From the NCBI GenBank assembly GCA_034359265.1, contig CP136890.1, positions 45,048,501 to 45,112,500 of the forward strand: a DNA stretch of 64,000 nt. Reading direction: 5' to 3'. How positions within the stretch are numbered: position 1 is the stretch's first letter; each line of letters opens with the position of its first letter. The notes under the pieces were generated by a model. It saw only the letters and a program-made list of their open reading frames with translations, did no database searches and was not told where the DNA came from. Below, piece by piece: positions 42,791 through 54,224 of the stretch. The position numbers and the translations under genes are program-made. This DNA comes from Canna indica (Eukaryota; Streptophyta; Magnoliopsida; Zingiberales; Cannaceae).

Positions 42791-43663
42791 CATTGCCTTG
42801 AAGTGCAGCAAGAGAATGGTTAATCTCAGAATGACTTGGACAACTCAAAGCATTGACTTCTTGTGATTACTTTAAACAATGTACATTAAACAATGTACAA
42901 CTAACTGTACATGATAGTTTGAACAGGAGTTTCTCATACAAAATGGAGCTGAATATTACTGATGAAAAGGGAAGCATTCTAAATGGAGTTTGAAAATGAT
43001 ATTTGCCAATCATCAAACATCAATCAGTGGATAAGAATGAGTTCAAAAGCTCACAGAAAGCTTGAGGCTATGAGTAGCTTCTTGCGATTAGCTCCTTGAA
43101 ATTAGGGCGATTAGGGATAACGATCGATTAGGGCACGATGGAGATGATATAAGGGCCTGGTGGACACGACGCGGGATTCGAGGGATTGCGTTTAGGGTGC
43201 GGTGGAGACGACGCAAGAAATGATTGTAGAGAAACTAGAGAAAGGGGTAAAATGAAATGATGTGGGAAATGAAATGATCATAGGAGACTTGGTAGAATAT
43301 TATACCCCTTGCAATTAGGATTGCAGAGAAAGGGGTAAAATAGTCTACTCCTTGCGAGTATAAACAGAGGTAAATAATTTAATTTCCCAAGGAGCCGAGG
43401 CCCCTAGGAAAACTAAACTTTTATGGTCAAGGCCTCCAAGAAAATTATTTACAGAGGGAAGCCAACTATTCTGAGGGGTTACATTTTCGGAAGCCGAAAA
43501 TAAACCCCAGGAAAACTATTTCCTGGGGGATGAGTTTTGGGGAGGTTTTAGGGACGCGTTTGGCTAAAGGCCAGCGCTTGGCCCTCGGGAAATCATTGTT
43601 TTGCTGGGGGCTGGCGCGCTACCCACATAAAAGTCGTCACGAAATGTTAGATTTCTTGTAGTG
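42791..43663. mobile_element. Right end of another CACTA element
   Basis: The sequence ends with TTTCTTGTAGTG (43652-43663), which backwards is CACTACAAGAAA, a typical CACTA terminus different from that of the 15-kb element. Upstream lie repeated GGAAAACTA and AAGCCGA words. No left terminus was found, so it is a truncated copy or the partner is lost. Confidence 0.6.
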
Positions 43664-45140
43664 TGAGTTAATGAAGTAAGAAAGCAGGGTCGCATAGGGT
43701 AGAAACTTACGTTGAGACATCTGGCACTAAATCATATAGTTAAGGATGAGGTCCGCCATATCTACGGGTCTAGAGGTCATAGTACAAAAGATTAGATGGC
43801 TGCTCATATTGGTCACTTCATTAAAATGAGTGGCCGAGGCAAGATGTTTTGGGCAATGATAATGTGCATGATGTGGGCTACATGGTGAGGTGGATGACCT
43901 TTATGGGAAGGATTGACTGGTAAGATGGTGGAAAAATGTAGCTCATCACTTCCTCATTTAGAAGATAAGGAATAGACATTGTTCCTACCTGGGAGTTGGG
44001 GTCTTCCGGTCCGGTTAGGTTACCTGAGGCATGCCGTGTCTATATATATTGTAGGTGGAGGTGATCATTCTGCTCGGTAATCTCGCTAGGATTGTTGCCT
44101 AGAATGGGTTTATGATGGTATATCCCTTGTGGTAAGGGAGGACGTGGGAGTCCATGTCTAGCTTGAGTCTGGCTCAAAGGTGTAGCTTGGGCAGAGCCCA
44201 CTAGACAGGGCCGCATGGTTTGGTTCGGGGTGAATGATGGGGCAGTGCTGGGTCTAGTCCAACCGGGCCCAATAGGTCTAGCCTAGTCCACAGCCCCCGA
44301 GCTCGGTCGGAGTTTGGAGGACTATGTGCCGAGCTCTTAATTTGGCTTCTATCTTCTGACGTTTACGAGGGGTCTTCTAAGCTATGTAGGGAAACCTAGG
44401 GGGGGGGCGAGTTGGATGCTGCTTTGGAGCGTTTGATCGTGAAGTTTGAATCAGATGACCAAGGAGGCCTTCCAAGGTGGATAACGACAGGGGCTTAGTT
44501 GAAGGAGACTGCCAAGGAAGCTAGTTGTGTTAGAGCAGAAGTTGTTATATAGGCCGAGCGGGCCGCCTTGGGAACTTGCGGCGGGTAGATGGTTGTGGAG
44601 ATCGGGCTGAAGTGGGAGCCAAAATAGTTTTCTATCTTGTCTTGAGATGAGTTGAGTCGGCATATTTTGCCGTGTTTGTTCTCACGCCTCTGCGGCATTT
44701 GTGCCTCGTATGGCAGCTTTCTGCTGTAGGAGCTTTTCTCTCTTCATGGCGCTTCCCTGTTTGCTCTTTGCTCGCTCGGCCCGAGAGGTGATCATGGGGG
44801 AAAAGGGGGTTTCACATGTTCCCCTCTATTTCCTAGGAAGTTGACGCTTTTATTTGAATGGCTCAGATTTGTTTTTGGTGGGGAGGCCGACAGTCTAATG
44901 AAAGGAGGTTCTTCGCCTACTATATTGCCTTATAAAACCTTTTTCTTTTCTTGCCTCCGAAGTTTAGCCTTTTTCTCGACTCGGTATTTTTAGGGGATCT
45001 TCCTCAGCAGCGACTTCCAAATTTTGCTTGATCATTGTCACCTTCATTTCCTTTCCAGGTGAGTTCCTCCATTTCTCTTGTCGGTCATGTTTTAGGTATG
45101 TAGGTTCAAACTGACTCATCCTCGTTCTAGGGTTTCTGTA
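43664..45140 (+). mobile_element. Tat-like gypsy LTR/leader remnant, no gene
   Basis: The stretch lacks sustained frames. It has words such as CAGCCCCCGAGCTCGGTCGG, TATATATAT near 44040 and a CT-rich end, and it leads into the Transposase_28-like frames at 45150. Taken together this suggests the LTR and leader of a Tat-type gypsy element. Borders are not visible. Confidence 0.4.
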
Positions 45141-45141
45141 A

Positions 45142-46265
45142 TGGCGAGAAAGGGTGCCACAGAAAAATCAAAGGTTGGAAACCGGTGAGGGATCCAGATT
45201 CCTACTCTTGGGTCTAAGAGGATGTAATGTTGAGTGGCTCGGTGTTAATTGATCATGACAACATTCTTTTCTCTCTGGGAGAGCGTGCCCATTACCCGTG
45301 AAGGCAACGAGGAGGACTTCAAATGTCTTTCAAGCCTTTTGTCTAACCAGGTGTGTCATAATACAAACTCGTAGTTCATCTTTATGTATCAGACTTTCTT
45401 TGAGGAATTGGGTATTCGTCTTCCCTTTATCGGGTTTGAGCATGGTGTGTTAAATCTATCCAATGTGGCTCCTACACAATTGCACCCGAATAGTTGGGCC
45501 TTCGTTCGGTGCTTTGAGATAGTGATGGAGTGCCTTGATATCAAACCAAGCCTCCATGTATTATTTTCTCTCTTTCAAGCGAAGGGTGCCCAAAAAGGGT
45601 TGTGGGTGTCTTTCAACGCTGTTCCGAGGCAAAAACTTTTCGCCTTGTTTAAAAGTTCATATAAAGGCTTCAAATCTCGCCTCTTTCGAGTTCGGTCGCG
45701 AGAGGGGGTTTGCCCCTTTTAGCTAGAGCACGCGAACAATGTAGAGAATTTTCCCTTGTCTTGGAGATCGGATCCCTGTCCCGTGCAGGATTTCGAGAAG
45801 GGGGTATCCCGCCCTAGGATGAAGTCTTGATTGAGTTTTTAGAGCAGAATTGTCTGCATGTTTCTCTTGCTCCTCAAGAAATTTTTAAGAGGAGTCACGA
45901 CAAGTCTTTGGTCTTGGAGTACATAAGTGGGTTTTGTAGTATACGTAATGTGCTTATTGTTCTTTCTTTGTTTGGAAATTGTTTACTCATTCCCATCTTT
46001 GTTTTGTGTTGAGAAAATGTGTTTGTTATAGAAAGCACCTAGTGCCTGTACTCGGTGGGTGGCGAAGAAGAGGGGTGACTCAGAGAGTAATTCCTTTGTC
46101 AAGACTTTGCTTAAGTCTGTGAATTCTTGGCCCGTAAGGTCTCTGGCGCCTCTTGTTTTAGATGCTATTGAACGGCCAATGCTTTCAGATGCTCCCGCTC
46201 CTCCCTACTCCCCCTTGAGACGTAAGAAGAGAAATAGGAGCGTCGCAGAGGGTTCAAGTTCTAAA
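45142..46265 (+). pseudogene. 'Putative gypsy type transposon' (PF04195-like) ORF remnant
   Basis: The frame 45384-45722 reads FFEELGIRLPF, GVLNLSNVAPTQLHPNSWAF and RCFEIVMECL, and WVSFNAVPRQKLFALF, closely fitting the plant gypsy-type domain PF04195 (Transposase_28). The following parts (CLHVSLAPQEIFKRSHDKSL at 45855, a Pro/Arg/Ser-rich tail to about 46265) continue in shifted frames. The family function is unknown; it occurs in Tat/Ogre-like retroelements. Confidence 0.7.
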
Positions 46266-46379
46266 TAAGTCGATTTTCCAGTAAGTGGGGTTATGATTGC
46301 ACCCGTGGGAATGATGGAAAGCCCTATGCTAGTTATTCCATGTGGTGTTGGCGGTGGTGTTTGTTCTGGTGGTCGGATG

Positions 46380-47271
46380 TGTTGAACAAGTACTCACACT
46401 AGAAGGGGGGGTTGAATAGTATGTATCTACTTTTATGATTAATTGAATTCTTTTTAGATTTTAATCAACTCAACTACCTGATTCAAGTTACTAGATGCAA
46501 TCACAATTATATGAAGCACAAGCGAAAATCAAATTGAGCAATTAAGATAGCGATGCAAACACAAAATATATAGTGGTTCGGCCAACACCGCGTACTCCAC
46601 TACCTTGGCTCCTCACCAAGGATTTCAGACCTTAACACTTTATAGATTAATAGTTTTTGTAAGAATACAACGAGGACTTATCCCTCAACCCTAGAGGCGA
46701 GCCTCAACACCTATTCTCTAGCGAAAACAATAATCTACAAGACACCAAGGTGTTTACACGCACACCTTGCAAGCTACCCTAAAAATCGATACAAAGATAA
46801 ATGAAAACAATATAAATGGAGATTAAATGTAAAACAATACATGATGTAGATCCAACGCGTCTACTCCGAGCACTTCAAGGCTTCGAGTCTGACCGGTCGA
46901 TCGAATTGGCTACTGCCAATTTTTGGCTTCGTTCGGTTGACCGACCGATCGACCGAACCTGGGCTGAGGCTGCTTTTTTGAGTCTTCTTCTTGCGCGTTT
47001 CATTTTTGGGTTCCGTTTGGATTTGGATAGCATTACAATTTGTCTTGGGATATATTCCTAGAGTCATATAACATTAAATCTATTCCTAACTCTAGATTTT
47101 GTACTCAATCGATGATAGAGCCATTTTTGCTGATTTTTTGTATTTATCCTAATGAACTTCGTGTGCGATCATAACCTCATCCTGAGATCAAACACTTGAT
47201 AAATTCATTAGAATAAGTTTGTTATCATCAAAATCAAGATGGTGACCAAGGTTGAAAACCTTAGGCCAACA
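46380..47271 (-). mobile_element. 3' LTR of LARD 2
   Basis: Read on the minus strand the 892 bp start TGTTGGCCTAAGG and end ...GTTCAACA. GGTTCGGCC is at 46575. The palindromic GGTTGACCGACCGATCGACC stretch is at 46916-46950. It is shorter than the other LARD LTRs, with the TATA part deleted near 46850. The purine tract (minus CAAAAAGTGGGAGAT) stands at its inner edge. Confidence 0.85.
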
Positions 47272-47519
47272 ATCTCCCACTTTTTGATGATGACAAACTT
47301 CTCAATAAATGCATTAAGAAATGTATCAACAAGCATAGCATTTCATAAAGTGAAAGTATAATGCTCCCCTATCAACATGCATATCAAGAATAAATCCCCC
47401 TAACTATATGCATGTTTATGTCTAGATTCTTCCCCCCTTTTGACATCAATTAAAAAGGGCCTAAGTTAAGCACTTCTAGATTTCCCTTAATTACACAATG
47501 ACAAGATTTAAGCATACAC
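47272..47519 (-). mobile_element. Non-coding 3' internal region of LARD 2 (first part)
   Basis: It carries the shared LARD words TTTTTGATGATGACAAAC, CATGCATAT and TTTTGACATCAATTAA. No gene is seen. It is interrupted by the TRIM array at 47520. Confidence 0.7.
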
Positions 47520-48286
47520 TGTTAAAATCCCACATTGATTAAAAATATGGCCAAGGTAGCCTTTAAATAGTTTGGGCAATCCTCTCCCCATGAGCTAGCT
47601 TTTGGAGTGAGTTTGGCCTACTAATTTCTTAACATGGTATCAGAGCCTATCCTGTGGTTGATATTGTGCCACCCACAGATGTCCAATCCTGCAAAACTCC
47701 ATGCTCCAAATGTCCAATCCTAGGCGTGACGGGGGTGTGTTAAAGTCCCATATTATTTAGAATATGGCCAAGATAGCCTTTAAATAGTTTGGGCAATCCT
47801 CTCCCATTGAGCTAGCTTTTGGGGTGAGTTAGACCTACGAATTTCTTAATATGGTATCAGAGCCTATCCTGTGGTTGATATGGTGCCACCCGCAGATGTC
47901 CAGTCCTACAAAACTCCACGCTCCAGATGTTGAATCCTGGGCGTGAGGGGTGTGTGTTAAAGTCCCACATTGGTTAAAATATGGCCAAGATAGCCTTTAA
48001 ATAGATTGGGCAATCCTCTCCCTGTGAGCTAGCTTTTGAGATGAGTTAGACCTACTAATTTCTTAATATGGTATCAGAGCCAATTGTGTGTTTGATATTG
48101 TGCCACCTACAGATGTCTAGTCTTGCAAAACTCCACGCTCCAGATATCCAATCCTGGGCGTGAGAGGGGTGTGTTAAAATCCCACATTGGTTAAAAATAT
48201 GGATAAGATAGCCTTTAAATAGTTTGGGCAATCCTCTCCTCATGAGTTAGCTTTTGGGGTGAGTTAGACCCACTAATTTCTTAACA
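47520..48286 (+). mobile_element. TRIM retrotransposon as a four-LTR tandem array
   Basis: LTRs lie at 47520-47634, 47738-47851, 47955-48068 and 48172-48286 (114-115 bp each, TGTTAAA...TTAACA or TTAATA). The first three are followed directly by the tRNA-Met primer site TGGTATCAGAGCC and about 100 bp of non-coding internal sequence ending in a GGGGTG-type purine tract. TACAC stands at 47515-47519 and 48287-48291, an exact 5-bp target duplication around the whole array. TRIMs encode nothing and move with the help of other elements. Confidence 0.95.
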
Positions 48287-49587
48287 TACACGTTATCAAG
48301 GATGTTTTGAAATAATAAACACAAAGATAACACAAGCGTCAAGATACGTTAAGAGGGTTATACACACTCAATTATGGAATATCCGAAAGTCATTTGCTCG
48401 ATAAAGACTAAGTTTTTGATTTTTGATAAAGATGTATCCAAAATCATATAAAATCGAAATCTCAATGAAACTTTTTGCAACTTTTTCAGCGAAAACTAGT
48501 GTTTTCAAGCAAAGTGCAAAAAAAAAAATTTGAAGATTAATTTTTTGCATTTTTTTAATAAACCGCTAAAATTTCAAATTTCACATTTTATCGAAAAATA
48601 CTCATTTTTCATAATCAGTTCTAATTTTGATCAAACTTCTATATGACTAAGATATGATCATTCTAATCATGTATACGAAGTTTGAATTACTAGAAAGAGT
48701 CCCAAAGATTACTCAAATAACTTACACAATTTCGATCAAGAATTAACATGGTATATCAAGAAATTATTTACAAGTCATTTTCCTAAATGCTCATGAATTT
48801 TCATATAGACACAACCAAGTACTTTATCATGAGCAATGTGCAAGAGTTTCTACCTGCTTTATAAGGCATCATACTACATGGTGCAAAGATGAATCTACCA
48901 CCTCATAGGACTTTTAAGTATTTAGCATGTGTTCTCTAAAACATTCGTCTCCCAATCAATGCTCAACTTGCAAATAATTGAATCATAAATAGCACAATAG
49001 ACATTTTCTTACTTAGCAAGTTTGTAAACTAGATAGCAAAGGAAAGTCAAAATTGCTTCTAAAAAGTCAAATTTTGCTAACTAGTGGAGATTCATTTTTC
49101 AAGATATGATGGAAAATGAAATCAAAATGAATCAAAGAGATCTCAAGAAGTCAAAACATTTTAAAATCAAGATCTCAAACCCTTGCAAGGTTGAAAACCA
49201 ACACAACCACAATTAGCTAAGGTTTCAACACCAGAGATTGCATTGACCCATTATAGGTCATAAATGACCTCCAAAGAGACCAAAAATAAAATGAAAATGT
49301 TCAAATTTAAACTTGATACCACAAAGATTTTTAATCAAAGATAAACGCATGGTATATCAAGTATCCAATGACTATTAAATAAAGTACATTCAGAAGTCAT
49401 CAAACTTCCAATAGTAATGTAGGCAAGAATAGAGTTAGGAGTTGATACCGATCATATTTGTCACGAAGTTGCAATCAAATTAATTTCTCTTTCTTTAATT
49501 TCCAAGCAACTTCAAGCCATCAATGTGTCTTCATTTGAGTGTAGTGTCTACCCCTACATTTAAGCATGAAGACTTTGGTACCCAAAT
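48287..49587 (-). mobile_element. Non-coding 3' internal region of LARD 2 (second part)
   Basis: AT-rich and gene-free. The region 48400-48720 resembles the module in LARD 1 and the plus-strand LARD. Later words (CTATAGGTC-like, CAAAGAGACC) also match LARD 1 near 22070-22100. Confidence 0.65.
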
Positions 49588-51094
49588 TTATTTGGGTCCT
49601 TGGAGGTTAGAAGCTTCTGGAAGCCAAAGTGATTTAGCATTGGGGTTCCTTTTTAATACACAATCCTTAACCATATGTCCATACATGGCACAACAAAAAC
49701 AATGACCTTCAAATTTAATAGAAGCATGATGATGGACATGAATGTGTGGATGAGCATGGGAAGATACTTTAGAATTTTTTGCATAAGAGACTTGGGCATA
49801 CACATTTTTTATTTTCTCATTTAATGAAGGTAACTAATTGTTTAATGATAACATGCCAACATTCAAATTTTGTAGATCTACATTTTTCTTTTCTAAGGAA
49901 TTTTTATCATTTTCTAGAAGTTCAATCTTCATTCTTGACTCATTGCAAGAAAGCAAAAGATCATCATTTTCTTGTTCTAGCATTTTATTTTCCTTTTTAA
50001 GTTCCTTCAATCTTTTTCTAACGATACTAAATTCTTCATACATATGCTCAATTTCATTTTCTAATTCTACTTGAGTAAAGATATTACCACCTATAGTAAT
50101 AGTGGGTAGCTCATTATCCTTTGTCATGAAACAAAGGTTTGCATTCTCCCTTGAGCTTTCTTGCCCACTTGAAGGTGATGATGACTCGCTTACGTCCCAA
50201 GTAGCCATTAGTGCTTTTTTCTTCATCCTTCTTCTTTTATCTTTCTTTGATGATGATGAGGAGGTGAGCTTGGTCTTAGGACAATCGATCTCCAAGTGTC
50301 CGGGCTTGTTGGATTGGAGGTGAGCTTGGTCTTAGCACATGATTCTATTTTTGCCCTTCTTCTTCTTGAGAGGCTTTCCCATTAGTTCCATCAACATCCG
50401 TCCAAGGTGAATCATATCTTCGTGGTACTCGGATTCTTCATTCTCCGATGATTATGATGATGATGTCCTATCACCAAATGACGCTTTTAAGGCAATGTTC
50501 TTGCCTTTGGGGGCATCTTCCTCCTTTTTTGCCTTCAAATGGATCTCATGGGTCATGAGAGATCCAATGTGTTCGGTGAGCTTCATGGTGCCAAGATTCT
50601 TGGCCTCCATGATAGCAACTAAATTTGGCTCCCATGCTTTGGGAAGTGATCAAAGAAGCTTCCTCACGTTTTCTTCCTCTTGTATCTATTTTCTCATGAG
50701 TATGCATTTTAAAGAGTTCATAATCATGCATAAGCAAATTTATTTTGGACTCTTTAACTTGGGAAGTTCCCTCATGAGTAGTTTCTAAAACATGCCAAAT
50801 ATCAAAAGCAGATTTACAACATGATATTCTATTGAACTCATTTATGGATAAACCACAATGTAATGCATTCATTGCTTTGGCATTTGAATTAAACAATTTG
50901 ATCTCTTCTCGAGACCAATCATCCATGCTCTTGGAGGGTAGCTCATAATTAACATGAATAGTCCTCCAAGCATCTAATCCTAGGGATTGCAAGAAAATAC
51001 TCATCCTAGTTTTCCAATAAGGAATATTGTTTCCATAAAAAAGAGGAGGTGCATGAGTTGAAAACCCTTGACCTAGTGTGATACTAGAATCCAT
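49588..51094 (-). pseudogene. Gag of LARD 2 (copia type)
   Basis: From right to left the minus strand holds an N-terminal part with PPLFYGNNIPYWKTRMSIFL, AKAMNALHCGLS and FNRISCCKSAFDIWHVLE (50700-51094). A knuckle KPGHLEIDCPK follows near 50280-50320, with the CPKTKLTS words partly duplicated. Next is a coiled coil with ELENEIEHMYEEF and LKKENKMLEQEND (49834-50295). A last Cys/His block FCCAMYGHMVKDC with LWLPEASN is at 49588-49803. Stops and frame breaks lie near 50700, 50320 and 49815. No pol follows. Confidence 0.8.
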
Positions 51095-51133
51095 AAGTGT
51101 AGGTTAGATGGTTAAACCTAAGCCTACAACCTT

Positions 51134-51145
51134 GCTCTGATACTA
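51134..51145 (-). promoter_or_regulatory. Primer-binding site of LARD 2
   Basis: TAGTATCAGAGC (minus) is the initiator tRNA-Met site with one change. It lies 2 bp inside the right LTR. Confidence 0.85.
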
Positions 51146-51147
51146 AT

Positions 51148-51500
51148 TGTTGAACAAATACCCACACTAGAAGGGGGGGGGGGGGGGTTGAATAGTGTGT
51201 ATCTACTTTTATGATTAATTGATTTCTTTTCCGATTTTAATCAACTCAACTTCCCAATTCAAGTTACTTGATTCTTAGTGCGACTAGATGCAATCACAAT
51301 TATATCAAGCACAAGAGAAAATCAAATTGAGCAATCAAGATAGCAATGCAAATATAAAATATACAGTGGTTCGGCCAACACCGCCTACTCTACTACCTTG
51401 GCTCCTCACTAAGGATTTCTAACCTTAACACTATAGATTGATAGTTTTACTAAGAATACAATAAGTACTTATCCCTCAACCCTAGAGGCCAGTCTCAACA
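51148..51500 (-). mobile_element. 5' LTR of LARD 2, cut by the Tekay-like element
   Basis: It matches 46380-46720 in the same orientation (TGTTGAACAA, GGTTCGGCCAACACCG, CTTATCCCTCAACCCTAGAG). It contains a run of 15 G at 51173-51187 where the other LTR has seven. At 51501 the LTR of the Tekay-like element begins; the other half of this LTR would lie beyond the window. Confidence 0.85.
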
Positions 51501-51860
51501 TGTAATATCCTAGAAATTTAAATTTATTACTTTTCCTCTTATGTGTGTTTGCCAGCCTAGCGGACTAGTTCGTGGTTGAGCCGACTCAACTCTTAGTCCG
51601 GAGCGAGTTTGCGAGCTCGGGTAAGTAAAATAAGAATTTATGAATTTTAGGCTTGGGTAGTTGAAATTATTTAATTTGATGTTGTGTGTGCATAATTGTT
51701 AATTATGTTCATGTGGGTGTATATAATTATTTGCTTGTGATTTATTAGAATAAGTTTAATTAAATTAATTAAGTCTATCGGATTAGAGGGTTTGGTTGTG
51801 GCTTAAGGTGGATGCGGGTTGTGGATTAAGGTGCTCAAGGGGTTAGGGTTGAGGAGGGAG

Positions 51861-51867
51861 TATAAAA
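51861..51867 (+). promoter_or_regulatory. TATA box, first promoter block
   Basis: TATAAAA within GGGAGTATAAAACCCCCTCC, the probable core promoter of the LTR. The identical block occurs at 53136 and 61850. Confidence 0.75.
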
Positions 51868-53090
51868 CCCCCTCCCCTTGGATTGTGGCTCCTTATTTGG
51901 AGCCACACAAGTTTTTGAGAGGAGAAGCCAAGCCGCCCCCTTCCCTTTCCCCTTGGAGCCGCCGCCACCCAGAGCCAAGCCGATCTGCCCAAGCTGCCCT
52001 TCCTCTTCCTCTCTCTCTTCTTTCTCTCTGGAGCCGAGCCGAGAGGAGCTAGCCGAAGCTAGCCCCTCTCCTTCCTCTCCCCCTTTCTCCTCAAGCAGGC
52101 GGCTTGAGGTGAGTCGCCGCCCTCTTCTTCTTCCCCTTCTTGAATCGAGCCGCCATCCTTTAAAGCCGGATTCGAGGGCCGTCATTCAGGATTCTCCTCT
52201 TCTCATCCTTCCAAATTAGGTGAGTGGTTTACCCTCTCTATTCGGGATTTCAATCGGATTCTTGAAGCCGTTCTTGACGGCTTGGTATTTGTGTTTCGTT
52301 TCTTGATTGTTCTTCACGTTCTTGCCATGTTTCCTTGAGATTGTGCTTGAGGAGACCCTAATCTCCCCTCTATGGGGCTTGGCAGCCCTAGGGCAAGCCT
52401 GGGGTGCTCGGCCAAGGGGGAAACCCGGGTTGCCCTCAAGGTGTTCGATGAAAAGCCCGAATGAGTTCTTGTTTCCTTTGATATGAAATCTTCATCTATT
52501 CTCCTAATTTGCGATTCTTGATTATGAGTTTCTTGTTTAGAATTAAATCTGTGATTTTTTGGTAGAAATTATGTGGTAGGATTAAGATCTTGATAATGAC
52601 TAATTAGGGGTTCTTGAGAAGAGGGTTATTGATCTTAATGCTTGATACTTGGTTTAAGTGTGTGGGTTCTTGTTAATCTTGATGAATAGCATGATTTCTG
52701 TGAATTAATTCCTGAGATTTGTATTCTATCCTCATGGTAATTTAGGGGTTAATTTTTGTTAATTTTCGAATTTAATTCTATAAGTATGCTGAATTTGCAT
52801 GTTGCTGGAATTGTATGATGAGATGTTGAATCTGTGCTTATTTTAATTCTTTTGCTGTGATGTGTCTATATGTGTGAATATAGTCGTGTAACATATCGTT
52901 TCGACCAGAAAATATAGTTTGGAAACATAGGACACACTTTTGAGACTAGATTTGAGTTAGACATAATAGTTCTAGGCAGAACAATAACCTAAAACAAAAC
53001 CATAATTGAGATGATCTAAATTTTAATTATATAATTAAAATTGGATTAAGGGTGAGCATAATCTGTTATAAACTAACTTATAAATTTTGC

Positions 53091-53674
53091 GGGTTGTGGA
53101 TTAAGGTGTTTAAGGGATTAGGGTTGAGGAGGGAGTATAAAACCCCCTCCTCTTGGCTTGTGGCTCCTTATTTGGAGCCACAAAAGTTTTTGAGAGGAGA
53201 AGCCAAGCCGCCTAAGCTAGCCGCCGCCACCCAGAGCCAAGCAGAGCCGCCCAAGCTGCCCTTCCTCTTCCTCTCTCTCTTCTTTCTCTCTAAAGCCGAG
53301 CTGAGAGGAGCCAGCTGAAGCCAACCCTCTCCTTTCTTTCCCCCTTTCTCCTCAAGCCGACGGCTTGAGGTGAGCCGCCGCCCTCTTCTTCTTCCCCTTC
53401 TTCAATTGAGCTGCCATCCTTTGAAGTCGGATTCGAGGGCCGGTGTGAATATAGTTCTGTAACCTATCGTTTCGACCAGAAAATATAGTTTGGAAACATA
53501 TGACACACTTTGGAGACTAGATTTGGGTTAGGCACAGTAGTTCTGGGTAGAACAGTAAACTACAACAAAACCCTAAAACAAAATCCTAATTGAGATGATC
53601 TAAATTTTAATTATATAATTAAAATTGGGTTAAGGGTGAGCATAATTTGTTATGAACCAACTTATAAAGTATGC
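53091..53674 (+). repeat. Second, shortened copy of the LTR promoter block
   Basis: The copy restarts at GGGTTGTGGATTAAGG, equal to 51816. It runs to GAGGGCCG (53442) and then jumps to GTGTGAATATAG, equal to about 52875, ending with the ACTTATAAA words as at 53075. About 690 bp of the unit are missing in it. Its text is closer to the 3' LTR (61806-62154) than to the first block. Confidence 0.85.
53136..53142 (+). promoter_or_regulatory. TATA box, second promoter block
   Basis: TATAAAA in the duplicated block. The 5' LTR therefore offers two core promoters 1275 bp apart, and the 3' LTR only one. Confidence 0.7.
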
Positions 53675-53894
53675 ATGAAATAAAACCACATGGGCTCATG
53701 TCATTATGGGTCTAAGGGATAGGGGTCGGGTTTGGAGTGTTGAGACGCTTCATAATGTGGACATCCCTAGGACACTGTAGGAGAATCTTGACTTAGGTCT
53801 TGATGCGTCATATCTTTATGAATGGTGGAGAGGTTCGTACAGGAGCCGGATTGCGGGCTAAGCCCAGGAGGTTGGATAGCTAATTGCCAACCTG

Positions 53895-54216
53895 CAGAAC
53901 AAGTTCGGAGGGCCTTTGCCGATTGTTCTGGTTCAGCCTCGTGGGATAAATTTGGAGGGCCTACCCGATTATCCCGAGTTGGTGTTAAGGAATAAGTTCG
54001 GAGGGCCTTTCCCGATTATTCCTGTGTTATCCTTTAGGAGTAAGTTCAGAGGGCCTTTCTCTATTACTCCTATGATATCTTAAAGGGGAAGTTCGGATGG
54101 GCGAATCTTGATTGTCCCTATGCGTCTCGTCGAGCAAGTTCGGAGGGCCTGTCCCGATTGCTCCTGAGTTTCTTGTACTAGGATAAGTTCGGAGGGCCTT
54201 CCCGATTATCCTAGTA
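53895..54216 (+). repeat. Seven-hairpin array, 5' LTR
   Basis: Stem arms: 53895-53902/53923-53930; 53943-53949/53969-53975; 53988-53995/54016-54023; 54035-54043/54064-54072; 54085-54090/54112-54118 (imperfect); 54132-54137/54158-54163; 54176-54186/54206-54216. All share the apical sequence GTTCGGAGGGCCTTTCCCGA or close variants, but the stems differ and still pair. TCGG and CCGA inside the apical part can add an inner stem. Confidence 0.92.
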
Positions 54217-54224
54217 TGTGTTGT

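Noticed and set aside
45384..45722. A host gene near 45 kb
   Set aside because: The 112-codon frame reads as the gypsy-type PF04195 domain known from Tat-like elements and continues in broken frames.
47635..47646. Possible tRNA genes at repeated TGGTATCAGAGC words
   Set aside because: Only the 12-bp primer complement is there, after LTR ends. No tRNA arms surround it.
51819..52219. Pro/Ser-rich open frames after the TATA box
   Set aside because: They are in the LTR leader, overlap in three frames and shift between LTR copies. No start or motif is kept.
53895..54216. CRISPR-like look of a repeated 20-bp word with spacers
   Set aside because: The setting is a plant retrotransposon LTR. The words between the repeats are stem arms that pair around each repeat, and no cas gene exists.
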